From: Desmodus rotundus
Lineage: Eukaryota > Chordata > Mammalia > Chiroptera > Phyllostomidae
Direction: 5' to 3'
Assembly: GCF_022682495.2 (NCBI RefSeq)
Contig: NW_026527467.1
Coordinates: 62,001-126,000, forward strand
Length of the DNA stretch: 64,000 bases
Made by a program: the position numbers and the translations under genes. Below, in pieces: positions 46,529 to 59,663 of the stretch (positions within the stretch are counted from its first letter, which is position 1; the number at the start of each line of letters is the position of its first letter). The notes under the pieces were generated by a model. It was not told the DNA's origin and made no database searches. It worked only from the letters and a program-made list of their open reading frames with translations.

Positions 46529-48048
46529 AGGTCACAGCAGTTTTACAGGGTCCCTGCGCACCTGTTCGGGGAAACAGAAGCCCTCCCTGCCACTCAGAGG
46601 ACCCCACGATTTCCCACAGGCCACACTGCCTAGCAGCACCTTCAGCCCCGCACAGACCGTGTGCTAAGGACAGACTTGGGTACCGGGGGCATGGGCGGGG
46701 GATTTCCCATGGAACTCTCTAAGGGCCCGGCGCCCTGTGTGGCCGGGGGAGTGCCCAGGCGGTTCCTTGACCCCGCAGGACACTTGCATCCAGCAATAAG
46801 CAGCCCTCTGCCTCCACGGGGCTCAAACACCTGGGCCCGGTGTGCGGGCACCTGGCGTACGTGGAGGCAAACCCGCCGACCCCTCTGGCCCGAACCCACC
46901 ACTGCGAAGATCCCCCTTTTCTTCCATCCGTAAAGGGGTCACGCTTGAGGAGTGGAAGAACATGGGGAGGCCCCCAGGAGATGGCTTTTCTCCGAGCCGC
47001 GGCTTGCTGGTTTCGGGCCTATATGTGGGCCGCGCATACGCACTCAGGCTCCCAAGCACACACCTCCCTCGGCTCACCTGACCCACCCTTTAGAGGTCAC
47101 AGCAGTTCCACAGGGTCCCTGGGCACCTGTCCGTGGACACAGGAGCCCTCCCTGCCACCTAGAGGACCACGCGATTTCCGCTGGGGAACACTGCCCAGAA
47201 GCACTCCCAGCCTCGCAAAGACACTGTGCGCAGGATAGACTTGTGGACCAGGGGCCTGGGCGGGGAATTTTCCAGGGAACTCTCTAAAGGCCAGGTGCCC
47301 TCTGTCGCCCTGGGAGTGCCCACGCCCTCCCTTAACCCTGCAGGACACTATCATCCAGCAATAAGGAGCCCTCTGCCTCCACGGGGCTCAAACACCTGGG
47401 CCGGTTGTGCGAGCACCTGGCGTACGTGCAGGCAAACCCGCAGACCCCTCTGGCCCGAACCCACCACTGCGAAGATCCCCCTTTTCTTCCATCCGTAAAG
47501 GGGTCCTCCTTGAGGAGTGGAGGGACATGGGGAGGCCCCCAGGAGATGGCTTTTCTCCGAGCCGCGGCTGGCTGGTTTCGGGCCTATACGTGAGCCGCGA
47601 GTGCGCACTCAGGCTCCCCACCACAAGCCTCCCTCGGGTCACGGGACTCACCCTTGAGGTGTCTCCTGACTCACCCCTGAGGGGTCACATGACCCACCTC
47701 TGAGGGGTCACGTGACCCAACACTGAGTGGTCACGTGACCCACCCCTGAGGGGTCTCGTGACCCACACCTGAGGGGTCACATGACCCGCCCCTGAGGGGT
47801 CACGTGACCCACCCTTGAGGAGTCTCGTGACCCACCCTTTTGGGGTCACGTGACCCACCCTTGAGGAGTCTCGTGACCCACCCTTTTTGGGTCACGTGAC
47901 CCGCCCTTGAGGGGTCTCGTGACCCACCCTTTTGGGGTCACGTGACCCGCCCTTGAGGGGTCTCGTGACCCACCTTTGCGGGGTCCCGTGACCCACCTTT
48001 GGGAGGTCACCTGCCCCACCCTTCAGGGGTCACATGACCCACCTTGAG
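46529..48048 (+). repeat. A-B dimer 24 (1520 bp, B n = 18)
   Basis: A is 46529-47093, B is 47094-48048, minisatellite 47636-48048. Copy of dimers 2 and 11. Confidence 0.92.
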
Positions 48049-49660
48049 AGGTCACAGCAGTTTTACAGGGTCCCTGCGCACCTGTTCGGGGAAACAGAAG
48101 CCCTCCCTGCCACTCAGAGGACCGCACGATTTCCCACAGGCCACACTGCCTAGCAGCACCTTCAGCCCCGCACAGACCGTGTGCTAAGGACAGACTTGGG
48201 TACCGGGGGCATGGGCGGGGGATTTCCCATGGAACTCTCTAAGGGCCCGGCGCCCTGTGTGGCCGGGGGAGTGCCCATGCCGTTCCTTGACCCCGCAGGA
48301 CACTTGCATCCAGCAATAAGCAGCCCTCTGCCTCCACGGGGCTCAAACACCTGGGCCCGGTGTGCGGGCACCTGGCGTACGTGGAGGCAAACCCGCCGAC
48401 CCCTCTGGCCCGAACCCACCACTGCGAAGATCCCCCTTTTCTTCCATCCGTAAAGGGGTCACACTTGAGGAGTGGAAGAACATGGGGAGGCCCCCAGGAG
48501 ATGGCTTTTCTCCGAGCCGCGGCTGGCTCGTTTCGGGCCTATACGTGGGCCGCGCATGCGCACTCAGGCTCCCAAGCACACACCTCCCTCGGCTCACCTG
48601 ACCCACCCTTTAGAGGTCACAGCAGTTCCACAGGGTCCCTGGGCACCTGTCCGTGGACACAGGAGCCCTCTCTGCCACCTAGAGGACCACGCGATTTCCG
48701 CTGGGGAACACTGCCCAGAAGCACTCCCAGCCTGGCACAGACACTGTGCGCAGGATAGACTTGTGGACCAGGGGCCTGGGCGGGGAATTTTCCAGGGAAC
48801 TCTCTAAAGGCCAGGTGCCCTCTGTCGCCCTGGGAGTGCCCACGCCCTCCCTTAACCCTGCAGGACACTATCATCCAGCAATAAGCAGCCCTCTGCCTCC
48901 ACGGGGCTCAAACACCTGGGCCGGTTGTGCGAGCACCTGGCGTACGTGCAGGCAAACCCGCAGACCCCTCTGGCCCGAACCCACCACTGCGAAGATCCCC
49001 CTTTTCTTCCATCCGTAAAGGGGTCCTCCTTGAGGAGTGGAGGGACATGGGGAGGCCCCCAGGAGATGGCTTTTCTGCGAGCCGCGGCTGGCTGGTTTCG
49101 GGCCTATACGTGGGCCGCGGGTGCGCACTCAGGCTCCCCACCACAAGCCTCCCTCGGGTCACGGGACTCACCCCTGAGGGGTCTGGTTACCCACCCCTGA
49201 AGGGTCACTTCACCTACCCCTGAGGGGTCACGTGACCCACCCCTGAGTGGTCACGTGACCCAACCCTGAGGGGTCACTTGACCCACCCCTGTGGGGTCAC
49301 GTGACGCACCCCTGAGGGGTCACATGACCAACCCCTGTGGGGTCACGTGACCCAACACTGAGTGGTCACGTGACCCACCCCTGAGGGGTCTCGTGACCCA
49401 CCCCTGAGGGGTCACGTGACCCACCCCTGAGGGGTCACATGACCCGCCCCTGAGGGGTCACGTGACCCACCCTTGAGGAGTCTCGTGACCCACACTTTTG
49501 GGGTCACGTGACCCGCCCTTGAGGGGTCTCGTGACCCACCCTTTTGGGGTCACGTGACCCGCCCTTGAGGGGTCTCGTGACCCACCTTTGCGGGGTCCCG
49601 TGACCCACCTTTGGGAGGTCACCTGCCCCACCCTTGAGGGGTCACATGACCCACCTTGAG
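48049..49660 (+). repeat. A-B dimer 25 (1612 bp, B n = 22)
   Basis: A is 48049-48613, B is 48614-49660, minisatellite 49156-49660. It has the CTCTCTGCC marker of dimer 12 and a private GGTCACACTTGAGG near 48460. Confidence 0.92.
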
Positions 49661-51088
49661 AGGTCACAGCAGTTTTACAGGGTCCCTGCGCACCTGTTCG
49701 GGGAAACAGAAGCCCTCCCTGCCACTCACAGGACTGCACGATTTCCCAAAGGCCACACTGCCTAGCAGCACCTTCAGCCCCGCACAGACCGTGTGCTAAG
49801 GACAGACTTGGGTACCGGGGGCATGGGCGGGGGATTTCCCATGGAACTCTCTAAGGGCCCGGCGCCCTGTGTGGCCGGGGGAGTGCCCATGCCGTTCCTT
49901 GACCCCGCAGGACACTTGCATCCAGCAATAAGCAGCCCTCTGCCTCCACGGGGCTCAAACACCTGGGCCCGGTGTGCGGGCACCTGGCGTACGTGGAGGC
50001 AAACCCGCCGACCCCTCTGGCCCGAACCCACCACTGCGAAGATCCCCCTTTTCTTCCATCCGTAAAGGGGTCACGCTTGAGGAGTGGAAGAACATGGGGA
50101 GGCCCCCAGGAGATGGCTTTTCTCCGAGCCGCGGCTGGCTCGTTTCGGGCCTATATGTGGGCCGCGCATACGCACTCAGGCTCCCAAGCACACACCTCCC
50201 TCGGCTCACCTGACCCACCCTTTAGAGGTCACAGCAGTTCCACAGGGTCCCTGGGCACCTGTCCGTGGACACAGGAGCCCTCCCTGCCACCTAGAGGACC
50301 ACGCGATTTCCGCTGGGGAACACTGCCCAGAAGCACTCCCAGCCTCGCAAAGACACTGTGCGCAGGATAGACTTGTGGACCAGGGGCCTGGGCGGGGAAT
50401 TTTCCAGGGAACTCTCTAAAGGCCAGGTGCCCTCTGTCGCCCTGGGAGTGCCCACGCCCTCCCTTAACCCTGCAGGACACTATCATCCAGCAATAAGGAG
50501 CCCTCTGCCTCCACGGGGCTCAAACACCTGGGCCGGTTGTGCGAGCACCTGGCGTACGTGCAGGCAAACCCGCAGACCCCTCTGGCCCGAACCCACCACT
50601 GCAAAGATCCCCCTTTTCTTCCATCCGTAAAGGGGTCCTCCTTGAGGAGTGGAGGGACATGGGGAGGCCCCCAGGAGATGGCTTTTCTCCGAGCCGCGGC
50701 TGGCTGGTTTCGGGCCTATACGTGAGCCGCGAGTGCGCACTCAGGCTCCCCACCACAAGCCTCCCTCGGGTCACGGGACTCACCCTTGAGGTGTCTCCTG
50801 ACCCACCCCTGAGGGGTCACATGACCCACCTCTGAGGGGTCACGTGACCCAACACTGAGTGGTCACGTGACCCACCCCTGAGGGGTCTCGTGACCCACCC
50901 CTGAGGGGTCACATGACCCGCCCCTGAGGGGTCACGTGACCCACCCTTGAGGAGTCTCGTGACCCACCCTTTTGGGGTCACGTGACCCGACCTTGAGGGG
51001 TCTAATGACCCACCCTTGAGGGGTCCCCTGACACACCCTTGGGAGGTCACCTGCCCCACCCTTGAGGGGTCATATGACCCACCTTGAG
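49661..51088 (+). repeat. A-B dimer 26 (1428 bp, B n = 14)
   Basis: A is 49661-50225, B is 50226-51088, minisatellite 50768-51088. Copy of dimer 17 at 17246 bp, including CACTGCAAAG in B. Confidence 0.92.
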
Positions 51089-52470
51089 AGGTCACAGCAG
51101 TTTTACAGGGTCCCTGCGCACCTGTTCGGGGAAACAGAAGCCCTCCCTGCCACTCAGAGGACCGCACGATTTCCCACAGGCCACACTGCCTAGCAGCACC
51201 TTCAGCCCCGCACAGACCGTTTGCTAAGGACAGACTTGGGTACCGGGGGCATGGGCGGGGGATTTCCCATGGAACTCTCTAAGGGCCCGGCGCCCTGTGT
51301 GGCCGGGGGAGTGCCCATGCCGTTCCTTGACCCCGCAGGACACTTGCATCCAGCAATAAGCAGCCCTCTGCCTCCACGGGGCTCAAACACCTGGGCCCGG
51401 TGTGCGGGCACCTGGCGTACGTGGAGGCAAACCCGCCGACCCCTCTGGCCCGAACCCACCACTGCGAAGATCCCCCTTTTCTTCCATCCGTAAAGGGGTC
51501 ACGCTTGAGGAGTGGAAGAACATGGGGAGGCCCCCAGGAGATGGCTTTTCTCCGAGCCACGGCTGGCTCGTTTCGGGCCTATACGTGGGCCACGCATGCG
51601 CACTCCGGCTCCCAAGCACACACCTCCCTCGGCTCACCTGACCCACCCTTTAGAGGTCACAGCAGTTCCACAGGGTCCCTGGGCACCTGTCCGTGGACAC
51701 AGGAGCCGTCCCTGCCCCCTAGAGGACCACGCGATTTCCGCTGGGGAACACTGCCCAGAAGCACTCCCAGCCTCGCAAAGACACTGTGCGCAGGATAGAC
51801 TTGTGGACCAGGGGCCTGGGCGGGGAATTTTCCAGGGAACTCTCTAAAGGCCAGGTGCCCTCTGTCGCCCTGGGAGTGCCCACGCCCTCCCTTAACCCTG
51901 CAGGACACTATCATCCAGCAATAAGGAGCCCTCTGCCTCCACGGGGCTCAAACACCTGGGCCGGTTGTGCGAGCACCTGGCGTACGTGCAGGCAAACCCG
52001 CAGACCCCTCTGGCCCGAACCCACCACTGCGAAGATCCCCCTTTTCTTCCATCCGTAAAGGGGTCCTCCTTGAGGAGTGGAGGGACATGGGGAGGCCCCC
52101 AGGAGATGGCTTTTCTCCGAGCCGCGGCTGGCTGGTTTCGGGCCTATACGTGGGCCGCGCGTGCGCACTCAGGCTCCCCACCACAAGCCTCCCTCGGGTC
52201 ACGGGACTCACCCTTGAGGTGTCTCCTGACCCACCCTGGAGGAGTCACGTGACCCACCCCTGAGGGGTCACGTGACCCACCCTTGAGGAGTCTCGTAACC
52301 CACACTTTTGGGGTCACGTGACCCGCCCTTGAGGGGTCTCGTGACCCACCCTTTTGGGGTCACGTGACCCGCCCTTGAGGGGTCTCGTGACCCACCTTTG
52401 CGGGGTCCCGTGTCCCACCTTTGGGAGGTCACCTGCCCCACCCTTGAGGGGTCACATGACCCACCTTGAG
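51089..52470 (+). repeat. A-B dimer 27 (1382 bp, B n = 12)
   Basis: A is 51089-51653, B is 51654-52470, minisatellite 52196-52470. It shares CCGTTTGCTAAGG (51221) and CCCGTGTCCC with dimer 18. Confidence 0.92.
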
Positions 52471-53448
52471 AGGTCACAGCAGTTTTACAGGGTCCCTGCG
52501 CACCTGTTCGGGGAAACAGAAGCCCTCCCTGCCACTCAGAGGACCGCACGATTTCCCACAGGCCACACTGCCTAGCAGCACCTTCAGCCCCGAACAGACC
52601 GTGTGCTAAGGACAGACTTGGGTACCGGGGGCATGGGCGGGGGATTTCCCATGGAACTCTCTAAGGGCCCGGCGCCCTGTGTGGCCGGGGGAGTGCCCAG
52701 GCGGTTCCTTGACCCCGCAGGACACTTGCATCCAGCAATAAGCAGCCCTCTGCCTCCACGGGGCTCAAACACCTGGGCCCGGTGTGCGGGCACCTGGCGT
52801 ACGTGGAGGCAAACCCGCCGACCCTTCTGGCCCGAACCCACCACTGCAAAGATCCCCCTTTTCTTCCATCCGTAAAGGGGTCCTCCTTGAGGAGTGGAGG
52901 AACATGGGGAGGCCCCCAGGAGATGGCTTTTCTCCGAGCCGCGGCTGGCTGGTTTCGGGCCTAGACGTGGGCCGCGCGTGCGCACTCCGGCTCCCCACCA
53001 CAAGCCTCCCTCGGGTCACAGGACTCACCCCTGTGGGGTCTGGTTACCCACCCCTGAAGGGTCACTTCACCTACCCCTGAGGGGTCACGTGACCCACCCC
53101 TGAGGGGTCACGTGACCCAACCCGGAGGGGTCACTTGGCCCACCCCTGTGGGGTCACGGGACCAACCCCTGAGGGGTCACATGACCCACCCCTGAGGGGT
53201 CACGTGACCCAACCCTGAGTGGTCACGTGACCCACCCCTGAGGGGTCACATGACCCGCCCCTGAGGGGTCACGTGACCCACCCTTTTGGGGTCACGTGAC
53301 CCGCCATTGAGGGGTCTCGTGACCCACCCTTTTGGGGTTACGTGACCCGACCTTGAGGGGTCTCGTGACCCACCCTTGAGGGGTCCCCTGACCCACCCTT
53401 GGGAGGTCACCTGCCCCACCCTTGAGGGGTCATATGTCCCACCTTGAG
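52471..53448 (+). repeat. C monomer 13 (978 bp, n = 19)
   Basis: Minisatellite 53013-53448. Copy of C9 at 17246 bp. Confidence 0.92.
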
Positions 53449-54876
53449 AGGTCACAGCAGTTTTACAGGGTCCCTGCGCACCTGTTCGGGGAAACAGAAT
53501 CCCTCCCTGCCACTCAGAGGACCCCACGATTTCCCACAGGCCACACTGCCTAGCAGCACCTTCAGCCCCGAACAGACCGTTTGCTAAGGACAGACTTGGG
53601 TACCGGGGGCATGGGCGGGGGATTTCCCATGGAACTCTCTAAGGGCCCGGCGCCCTGTGTGGCCGGGGGAGTGCCCAGGCGGTTCCTTGACCCCGCAGGA
53701 CACTTGCATCCAGCAATAAGCAGCCCTCTGCCTCCACGGGGCTCAAACACCTGGGCCCGGTGTGCGGGCACCTGGCGTACGTGGAGGCAAACCCGCCGAC
53801 CCCTCTGGCCCGAACCCACCACTGCGAAGATCCCCCTTTTCTTTCATCCCTAAAGGGGTCACGCTTGAGGAGTGGAAGAACATGGGGAGGCCCCCAGGAG
53901 ATGGCTTTTCTCCGAGCCGCGGCTGGCTGGTTTCGGGCCTATATGTGGGCCGCGCATACGCACTCAGGCTCCCAAGCACACACCTCCCTCGGCTCACCTG
54001 ACCCACCCTTTAGAGGTCACAGCAGTTCCACAGGGTCCCTGGGCACCTGTCCGTGGACACAGGAGCCCTCCCTGCCACCTAGAGGACCACGCGATTTCCG
54101 CTGGGGAACACTGCCCAGAAGCACTCCCAGCCTGGCACAGACACTGTGCGCAGGATAGACTTGTGGACCAGGGGCCTGGGCGGGGAATTTTCCAGGGAAC
54201 TCTCTAAAGGCCAGGTGCCCTCTGTCGCCCTGGGAGTGCCCACGCCCTCCCTTAACCCTGCAGGACACTATCATCCAGCAATAAGGAGCCCTCTGCCTCC
54301 ACGGGGCTCAAACACCTGGGCCGGTTGTGCGAGCACCTGGCGTACGTGCAGGCAAACCCGCAGACCCCTCTGGCCCGAACCCACCACTGCGAAGATCCCC
54401 CTTTTCTTCCATCCGTAAAGGGGTCCTCCTTGAGGAGTGGAGGGACATGGGGAGGCCCCCAGGAGATGGCTTTTCTCCGAGCCGCGGCTGGCTGGTTTCG
54501 GGCCTATACGTGAGCCGCGAGTGCGCACTCAGGCTCCCCACCACAAGCCTCCCTCGGGTCACGGGACTCACCCTTGAGGTGTCTCCTGACCCACCCCTGA
54601 GGGGTCACATGACCCACCTCTGAGGGGTCACGTGACCCAACACTGAGTGGTCACGTGACCCACCCCTGAGGGGTCTCGTGACCCACCCCTGAGGGGTCAC
54701 ATGACCCGCCCCTGAGGGGTCACGTGACCCACCCTTGAGGAGTCTCGTGACCCACCCTTTTGGGGTCACGTGACCCGACCTTGAGGGGTCTAATGACCCA
54801 CCCTTGAGGGGTCCCCTGACACACCCTTGGGAGGTCACCTGCCCCACCCTTGAGGGGTCATATGACCCACCTTGAG
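53449..54876 (+). repeat. A-B dimer 28, recombinant (1428 bp, B n = 14)
   Basis: A is 53449-54013, B is 54014-54876, minisatellite 54556-54876. It has the same recombinant structure and private substitutions (53844, 53850) as dimer 19, so the recombination preceded the duplication. Confidence 0.92.
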
Positions 54877-56256
54877 AGGTCACAGCAGTTTTACAGGGTC
54901 CCTGCGCACCTGTTCGGGGAAACAGAAGCCCTCCCTGCCACTCAGAGGACCGCACGATTTCCCACAGGCCACACTGCCTAGCAGCACCTTCAGCCCCGCA
55001 CAGACCGTGTGCTAAGGACAGACTTGGGTACCGGGGGCATGGGCGGGGGATTTCCCATGGAACTCTCTAAGGGCCCGGCGCCCTGTGTGGCCGGGGGAGT
55101 GCCCATGCCGTTCCTTGACCCCGCAGGACACTTGCATCCAGCAATAAGCAGCCCTCTGCCTCCACGGGGCTCAAACACCTGGGCCCGGTGTGCGGGCACC
55201 TGGCGTACGTGGAGGCAAACCCGCCGACCCCTCTGGCCCGAACCCACCACTGCGAAGATCCCCTTTTCTTCCATCCGTAAAGGGGTCACGCTTGAGGAGT
55301 GGAAGAACATGGGGAGGCCCCCAGGAGATGGCTTTTCTCCGAGCCACGGCTGGCTCGTTTCGGGCCTATACGTGGGCCACGCATGCGCACTCCGGCTCCC
55401 AAGCACACACCTCCCTCGGCTCACCTGACCCACCCTTTAGAGGTCACAGCAGTTCCACAGGGTCCCTGGGCACCTGTCCGTGGACACAGGAGCCCTCCCT
55501 GCCCCCTAGAGGACCACGCGATTTCCGCTGGGGAACACTGCCCAGAAGCACTCCCAGCCTCGCAAAGACACTGTGCGCAGGATAGACTTGTGGACCAGGG
55601 GCCTGGGCGGGGAATTTTCCAGGGAACTCTCTCAAGGCCAGGTGCCCTCTGTCGCCCTGGGAGTGCCCACGCCCTCCCTTAACCCTGCAGGACACTATCA
55701 TCCAGCAATAAGGAGCCCTCTGCCTCCACGGGGCTCAAACACCTGGGCCGGTTGTGCGAGCACCTGGCGTACGTGCAGGCAAACCCGCAGACCCCTCTGG
55801 CCCGAACCCACCACTGCGAAGATCCCCCTTTTCTTCCATCCGTAAAGGGGTCCTCCTTGAGGAGTGGAGGGACATGGGGAGGCCCCCAGGAGATGGCTTT
55901 TCTCCGAGCCGCGGCTGGCTGGTTTCGGCCTATACGTGGGCCGCGCGTGCGCACTCAGGCTCCCCACCACAAGCCTCCCTCGGGTCACGGGACTCACCCT
56001 TGAGGTGTCTCCTGACCCACCCTGGAGGAGTCACGTGACCCACCCCTGAGGGGTCACGTGACCCACCCTTGAGGAGTCTCGTAACCCACACTTTTGGGGT
56101 CACGTGACCCGCCCTTGAGGGGTCTCGTGACCCACACTTTTGGGGTCACGTGACCCGCCCTTGAGGGGTCTCGTGACCCACCTTTGCGGGGTCCCGTGAC
56201 CCACCTTTGGGAGGTCACCTGCCCCACCCTTGAGGGGTCACATGACCCACCTTGAG
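54877..56256 (+). repeat. A-B dimer 29 (1380 bp, B n = 12)
   Basis: A is 54877-55440 (same C deletion as dimer 20, near 55259), B is 55441-56256 with a further private G deletion near 55928 (TTTCGGCC), minisatellite 55982-56256. Confidence 0.92.
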
Positions 56257-57234
56257 AGGTCACAGCAGTTTTACAGGGTCCCTGCGCACCTGTTCGGGGA
56301 AACAGAAGCCCTCCCTGCCACTCAGAGGACCGCACGATTTCCCACAGGCCACACTGCCTAGCAGCACCTTCAGCCCCGAACAGACCGTGTGCTAAGGACA
56401 GACTTGGGTACCGGGGGCATGGGCGGGGGATTTCCCATGGAACTCTCTAAGGGCCCGGCGCCCTGTGTGGCCGGGGGAGTGCCCAGGCGGTTCCTTGACC
56501 CCGCAGGACACTTGCATCCAGCAATAAGCAGCCCTCTGCCTCCACGGGGCTCAAACACCTGGGCCCGGTGTGCGGGCACCTGGCGTACGTGGAGGCAAAC
56601 CCGCCGACCCTTCTGGCCCGAACCCACCACTGCAAAGATCCCCCTTTTCTTCCATCCGTAAAGGGGTCCTCCTTGAGGAGTGGAGGAACATGGGGAGGCC
56701 CCCAGGAGATGGCTTTTCTCCGAGCCGCGGCTGGCTGGTTTCGGGCCTAGACGTGGGCCGCGCGTGCGCACTCCGGCTCCCCACCACAAGCCTCCCTCGG
56801 GTCACAGGACTCACCCCTGTGGGGTCTGGTTACCCACCCCTGAAGGGTCACTTCACCTACCCCTGAGGGGTCACGTGACCCACCCCTGAGGGGTCACGTG
56901 ACCCAACCCGGAGGGGTCACTTGGCCCACCCCTGTGGGATCACGGGACCAACCCCTGAGGGGTCACATGACCCACCCCTGAGGGGTCACGTGACCCAACC
57001 CTGAGTGGTCACGTGACCCACCCCTGAGGGGTCACATGACCCGCCCCTGAGGGGTCACGTGACCCACCCTTTTGGGGTCACGTGACCCGCCATTGAGGGG
57101 TCTCGTGACCCACCCTTTTGGGGTCACGTGACCCGACCTTGAGGGGTCTCGTGACCCACCCTTGAGGGGTCCCCTGACCCACCCTTGGGAGGTCACCTGC
57201 CCCACCCTTGAGGGGTCATATGTCCCACCTTGAG
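56257..57234 (+). repeat. C monomer 14 (978 bp, n = 19)
   Basis: Minisatellite 56799-57234. It carries the CTAGACGTGG marker of C9, C10 and C13. Confidence 0.92.
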
Positions 57235-58639
57235 AGGTCACAGCAGTTTTACAGGGTCCCTGCGCACCTGTTCGGGGAAACAGAATCCCTCCCTGCCACT
57301 CAGAGGACCCCACGATTTCCCACAGGCCACACTGCCTAGCAGCACCTTCAGCCCCGAACAGACCGTGTGCTAAGGACAGACTTGGGTACCGGGGGCATGG
57401 GCGGGGGATTTCCCATGGAACTCTCTAAGGGCCCGGCGCCCTGTGTGGCCGGGGGAGTGCCCAGGCGGTTCCTTGACCCCGCAGGACACTTGCATCCAGC
57501 AATAAGCAGCCCTCTGCCTCCACGGGGCTCAAACACCTGGGCCCGGTGTGCGGGCACCTGGCGTACGTGGAGGCAAACCCGCCGACCCCTCTGGCCCGAA
57601 CCCACCACTGCGAAGATCCCCCTTTTCTTCCATCCGTAAAGGGGTCACGCTTGAGGAGTGGAAGAACATGGGGAGGCCCCCAGGAGATGGCTTTTCTCCG
57701 AGCCGCGGCTGGCTGGTTTCGGGCCTATATGTGGTCCGCGCATACGCACTCAGGCTCCCAAGCACACACCTCCCTCGGCTCACCTGACCCACCCTTTAGA
57801 GGTCACAGCAGTTCCACAGGGTCCCTGGGCACCTGTCCGTGGACACAGGAGCCCTCCCTGCCACCTAGAGGACCACGCGATTTCCGCTGGGGAACACTGC
57901 CCAGAAGCACTCCCAGCCTGGCACAGACACTGTGCGCAGGATAGACTTGTGGACCAGGGGCCTGGGCGGGGAATTTTCCAGGGAACTCTCTAAAGGCCAG
58001 GTGCCCTCTGTCGCCCTGGGAGTGCCCACGCCCTCCCTTAACCCTGCAGGACACTATCATCCAGCAATAAGGAGCCCTCTGCCTCCACGGGGCTCAAAAA
58101 CCTGGGCCGGTTGTGCGAGCACCTGGCGTACGTGCAGGCAAACCCGCAGACCCCTCTGGCCCGAACCCACCACTGCGAAGATCCCCCTTTTCTTCCATCC
58201 GTAAAGGGGTCCTCCTTGAGGAGTGGAGGGACATGGGGAGGCCCCCAGGAGATGGCTTTTCTCCGAGCCGCGGCTGGCTGGTTTCGGGCCTATACGTGGG
58301 CCGCGCGTGCGCACTCAGGCTCCCCACCACAAGCCTCCCTCGGGTCACGGGACTCACCCTTGAGGTGTCTCCTGACCCACCCTGGAGGAGTCACGTGACC
58401 CACCCCTGAGGGGTCACGTGACCCAACCCTGAGGGGTCACTTGGCCCACCCCTGTGGGGTCACGTGACCCACCCCTGAGGGGTCACATGACCCGCCCTTG
58501 AGGGGTCTCGTGACCCACCCTTTTGGGGTCACGTGACCCGACCTTGAGGGGTCTCGTGACCCACCCTTGAGGGGTCCCCTGACCCACCCTTGTGAGGTCA
58601 CCTGCCCCACCCTTGAGGGGTCATATGTCCCACCTTGAG
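57235..58639 (+). repeat. A-B dimer 30 (1405 bp, B n = 13)
   Basis: A is 57235-57799, B is 57800-58639, minisatellite 58342-58639. ATGTGGTCCGCG is shared with dimer 21. Confidence 0.92.
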
Positions 58640-59663
58640 AGGTCACAGCAGTTTTACAGGGTCCCTGCGCACCTGTTCGGGGAAACAGAAGCCCTCCCTG
58701 CCACTCAGAGGACCGCACGATTTCCCACAGGCCACACTGCCTAGCAGCACCTTCAGCCCCGAACAGACCGTGTGCTAAGGACAGACTTGGGTACCGGGGG
58801 CATGGGCGGGGGATTTCCCATGGAACTCTCTAAGGGCCCGGCGCCCTGTGTGGCCGGGGGAGTGCCCAGGCGGTTCCTTGACCCCGCAGGACACTTGCAT
58901 CCAGCAATAAGCAGCCCTCTGCCTCCACGGGGCTCAAACACCTGGGCCCGGTGTGCGGGCACCTGGCGCACGTGGAGGCAAACCCGCCGACCCTTCTGGC
59001 CCGAACCCACCACTGCAAAGATCCCCCTTTTCTTCCATCCGTAAAGGGGTCCTCCTTGAGGAGTGGAGGAACATGGGGAGGCCCCCAGGAGATGGCTTTT
59101 CTCCGAGCCGCGGCTGGCTGGTTTCGGGCCTATACGTGGGCCGCGCGTGCGCACTCAGGCTCCCCACCACAAGCCTCCCTCGGGTCACGGGACTCACCCC
59201 TGAGGGGTCTGGTTACCCACCCCTGAAGGGTCACTTCACCTACCCCTGAGGGGTCACGTGACCCACCCCTGAGGGGTCACGTGACCCAACCCTGAGGGGT
59301 CACTTGACCCACCCCTGTGGGGTCACGTGACGCACCCCTGAGGGGTCACATGACCAACCCCTGTGGGGTCACGTGACCCAACACTGAGTGGTCACGTGAC
59401 CCACCCCTGAGGGGTCTCGTGACCCACCCCGGAGGGGTCACGTGACCCGCCCCTGAGGGGTCACGTGACCCACCCTTGAGGAGTCTCGTGACCCACCCTT
59501 TTGGGGTCACGTGACCCGCCCTTGAGGGGTCTCGTGACCCACCCTTTTGGGGTCACCTGACCCGCCCTTGAGGGGTCTCGTGACCCACCTTTGCGGGGTC
59601 CCGTGACCCACCTTTGGGAGGTCACCTGCCCCACCCTTGAGGGGTCACATGACCCACCTTGAG
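58640..59663 (+). repeat. C monomer 15 (1024 bp, n = 21)
   Basis: Minisatellite 59182-59663. It has the extra CACGTG of C4 and C11. Confidence 0.92.

Larger units (their letters stand above)
39012..52470 (+). repeat. Recombinant module II/I (13459 bp)
   Basis: The copy-number order is 19-13-21-11, then a novel n = 22 block, then 26-18-22-14-12. It starts as module II and continues as module I from the second C onward. The junction lies inside the minisatellite at about 45090. Confidence 0.85.
52471..56256 (+). repeat. Higher-order module III, copy 2 (3786 bp)
   Basis: Copy numbers are 19-14-12 as in 35225-39011, and it shares that copy's private variants at an offset of 17246 bp. One base is missing in a G run at about 55928. 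Confidence 0.85.
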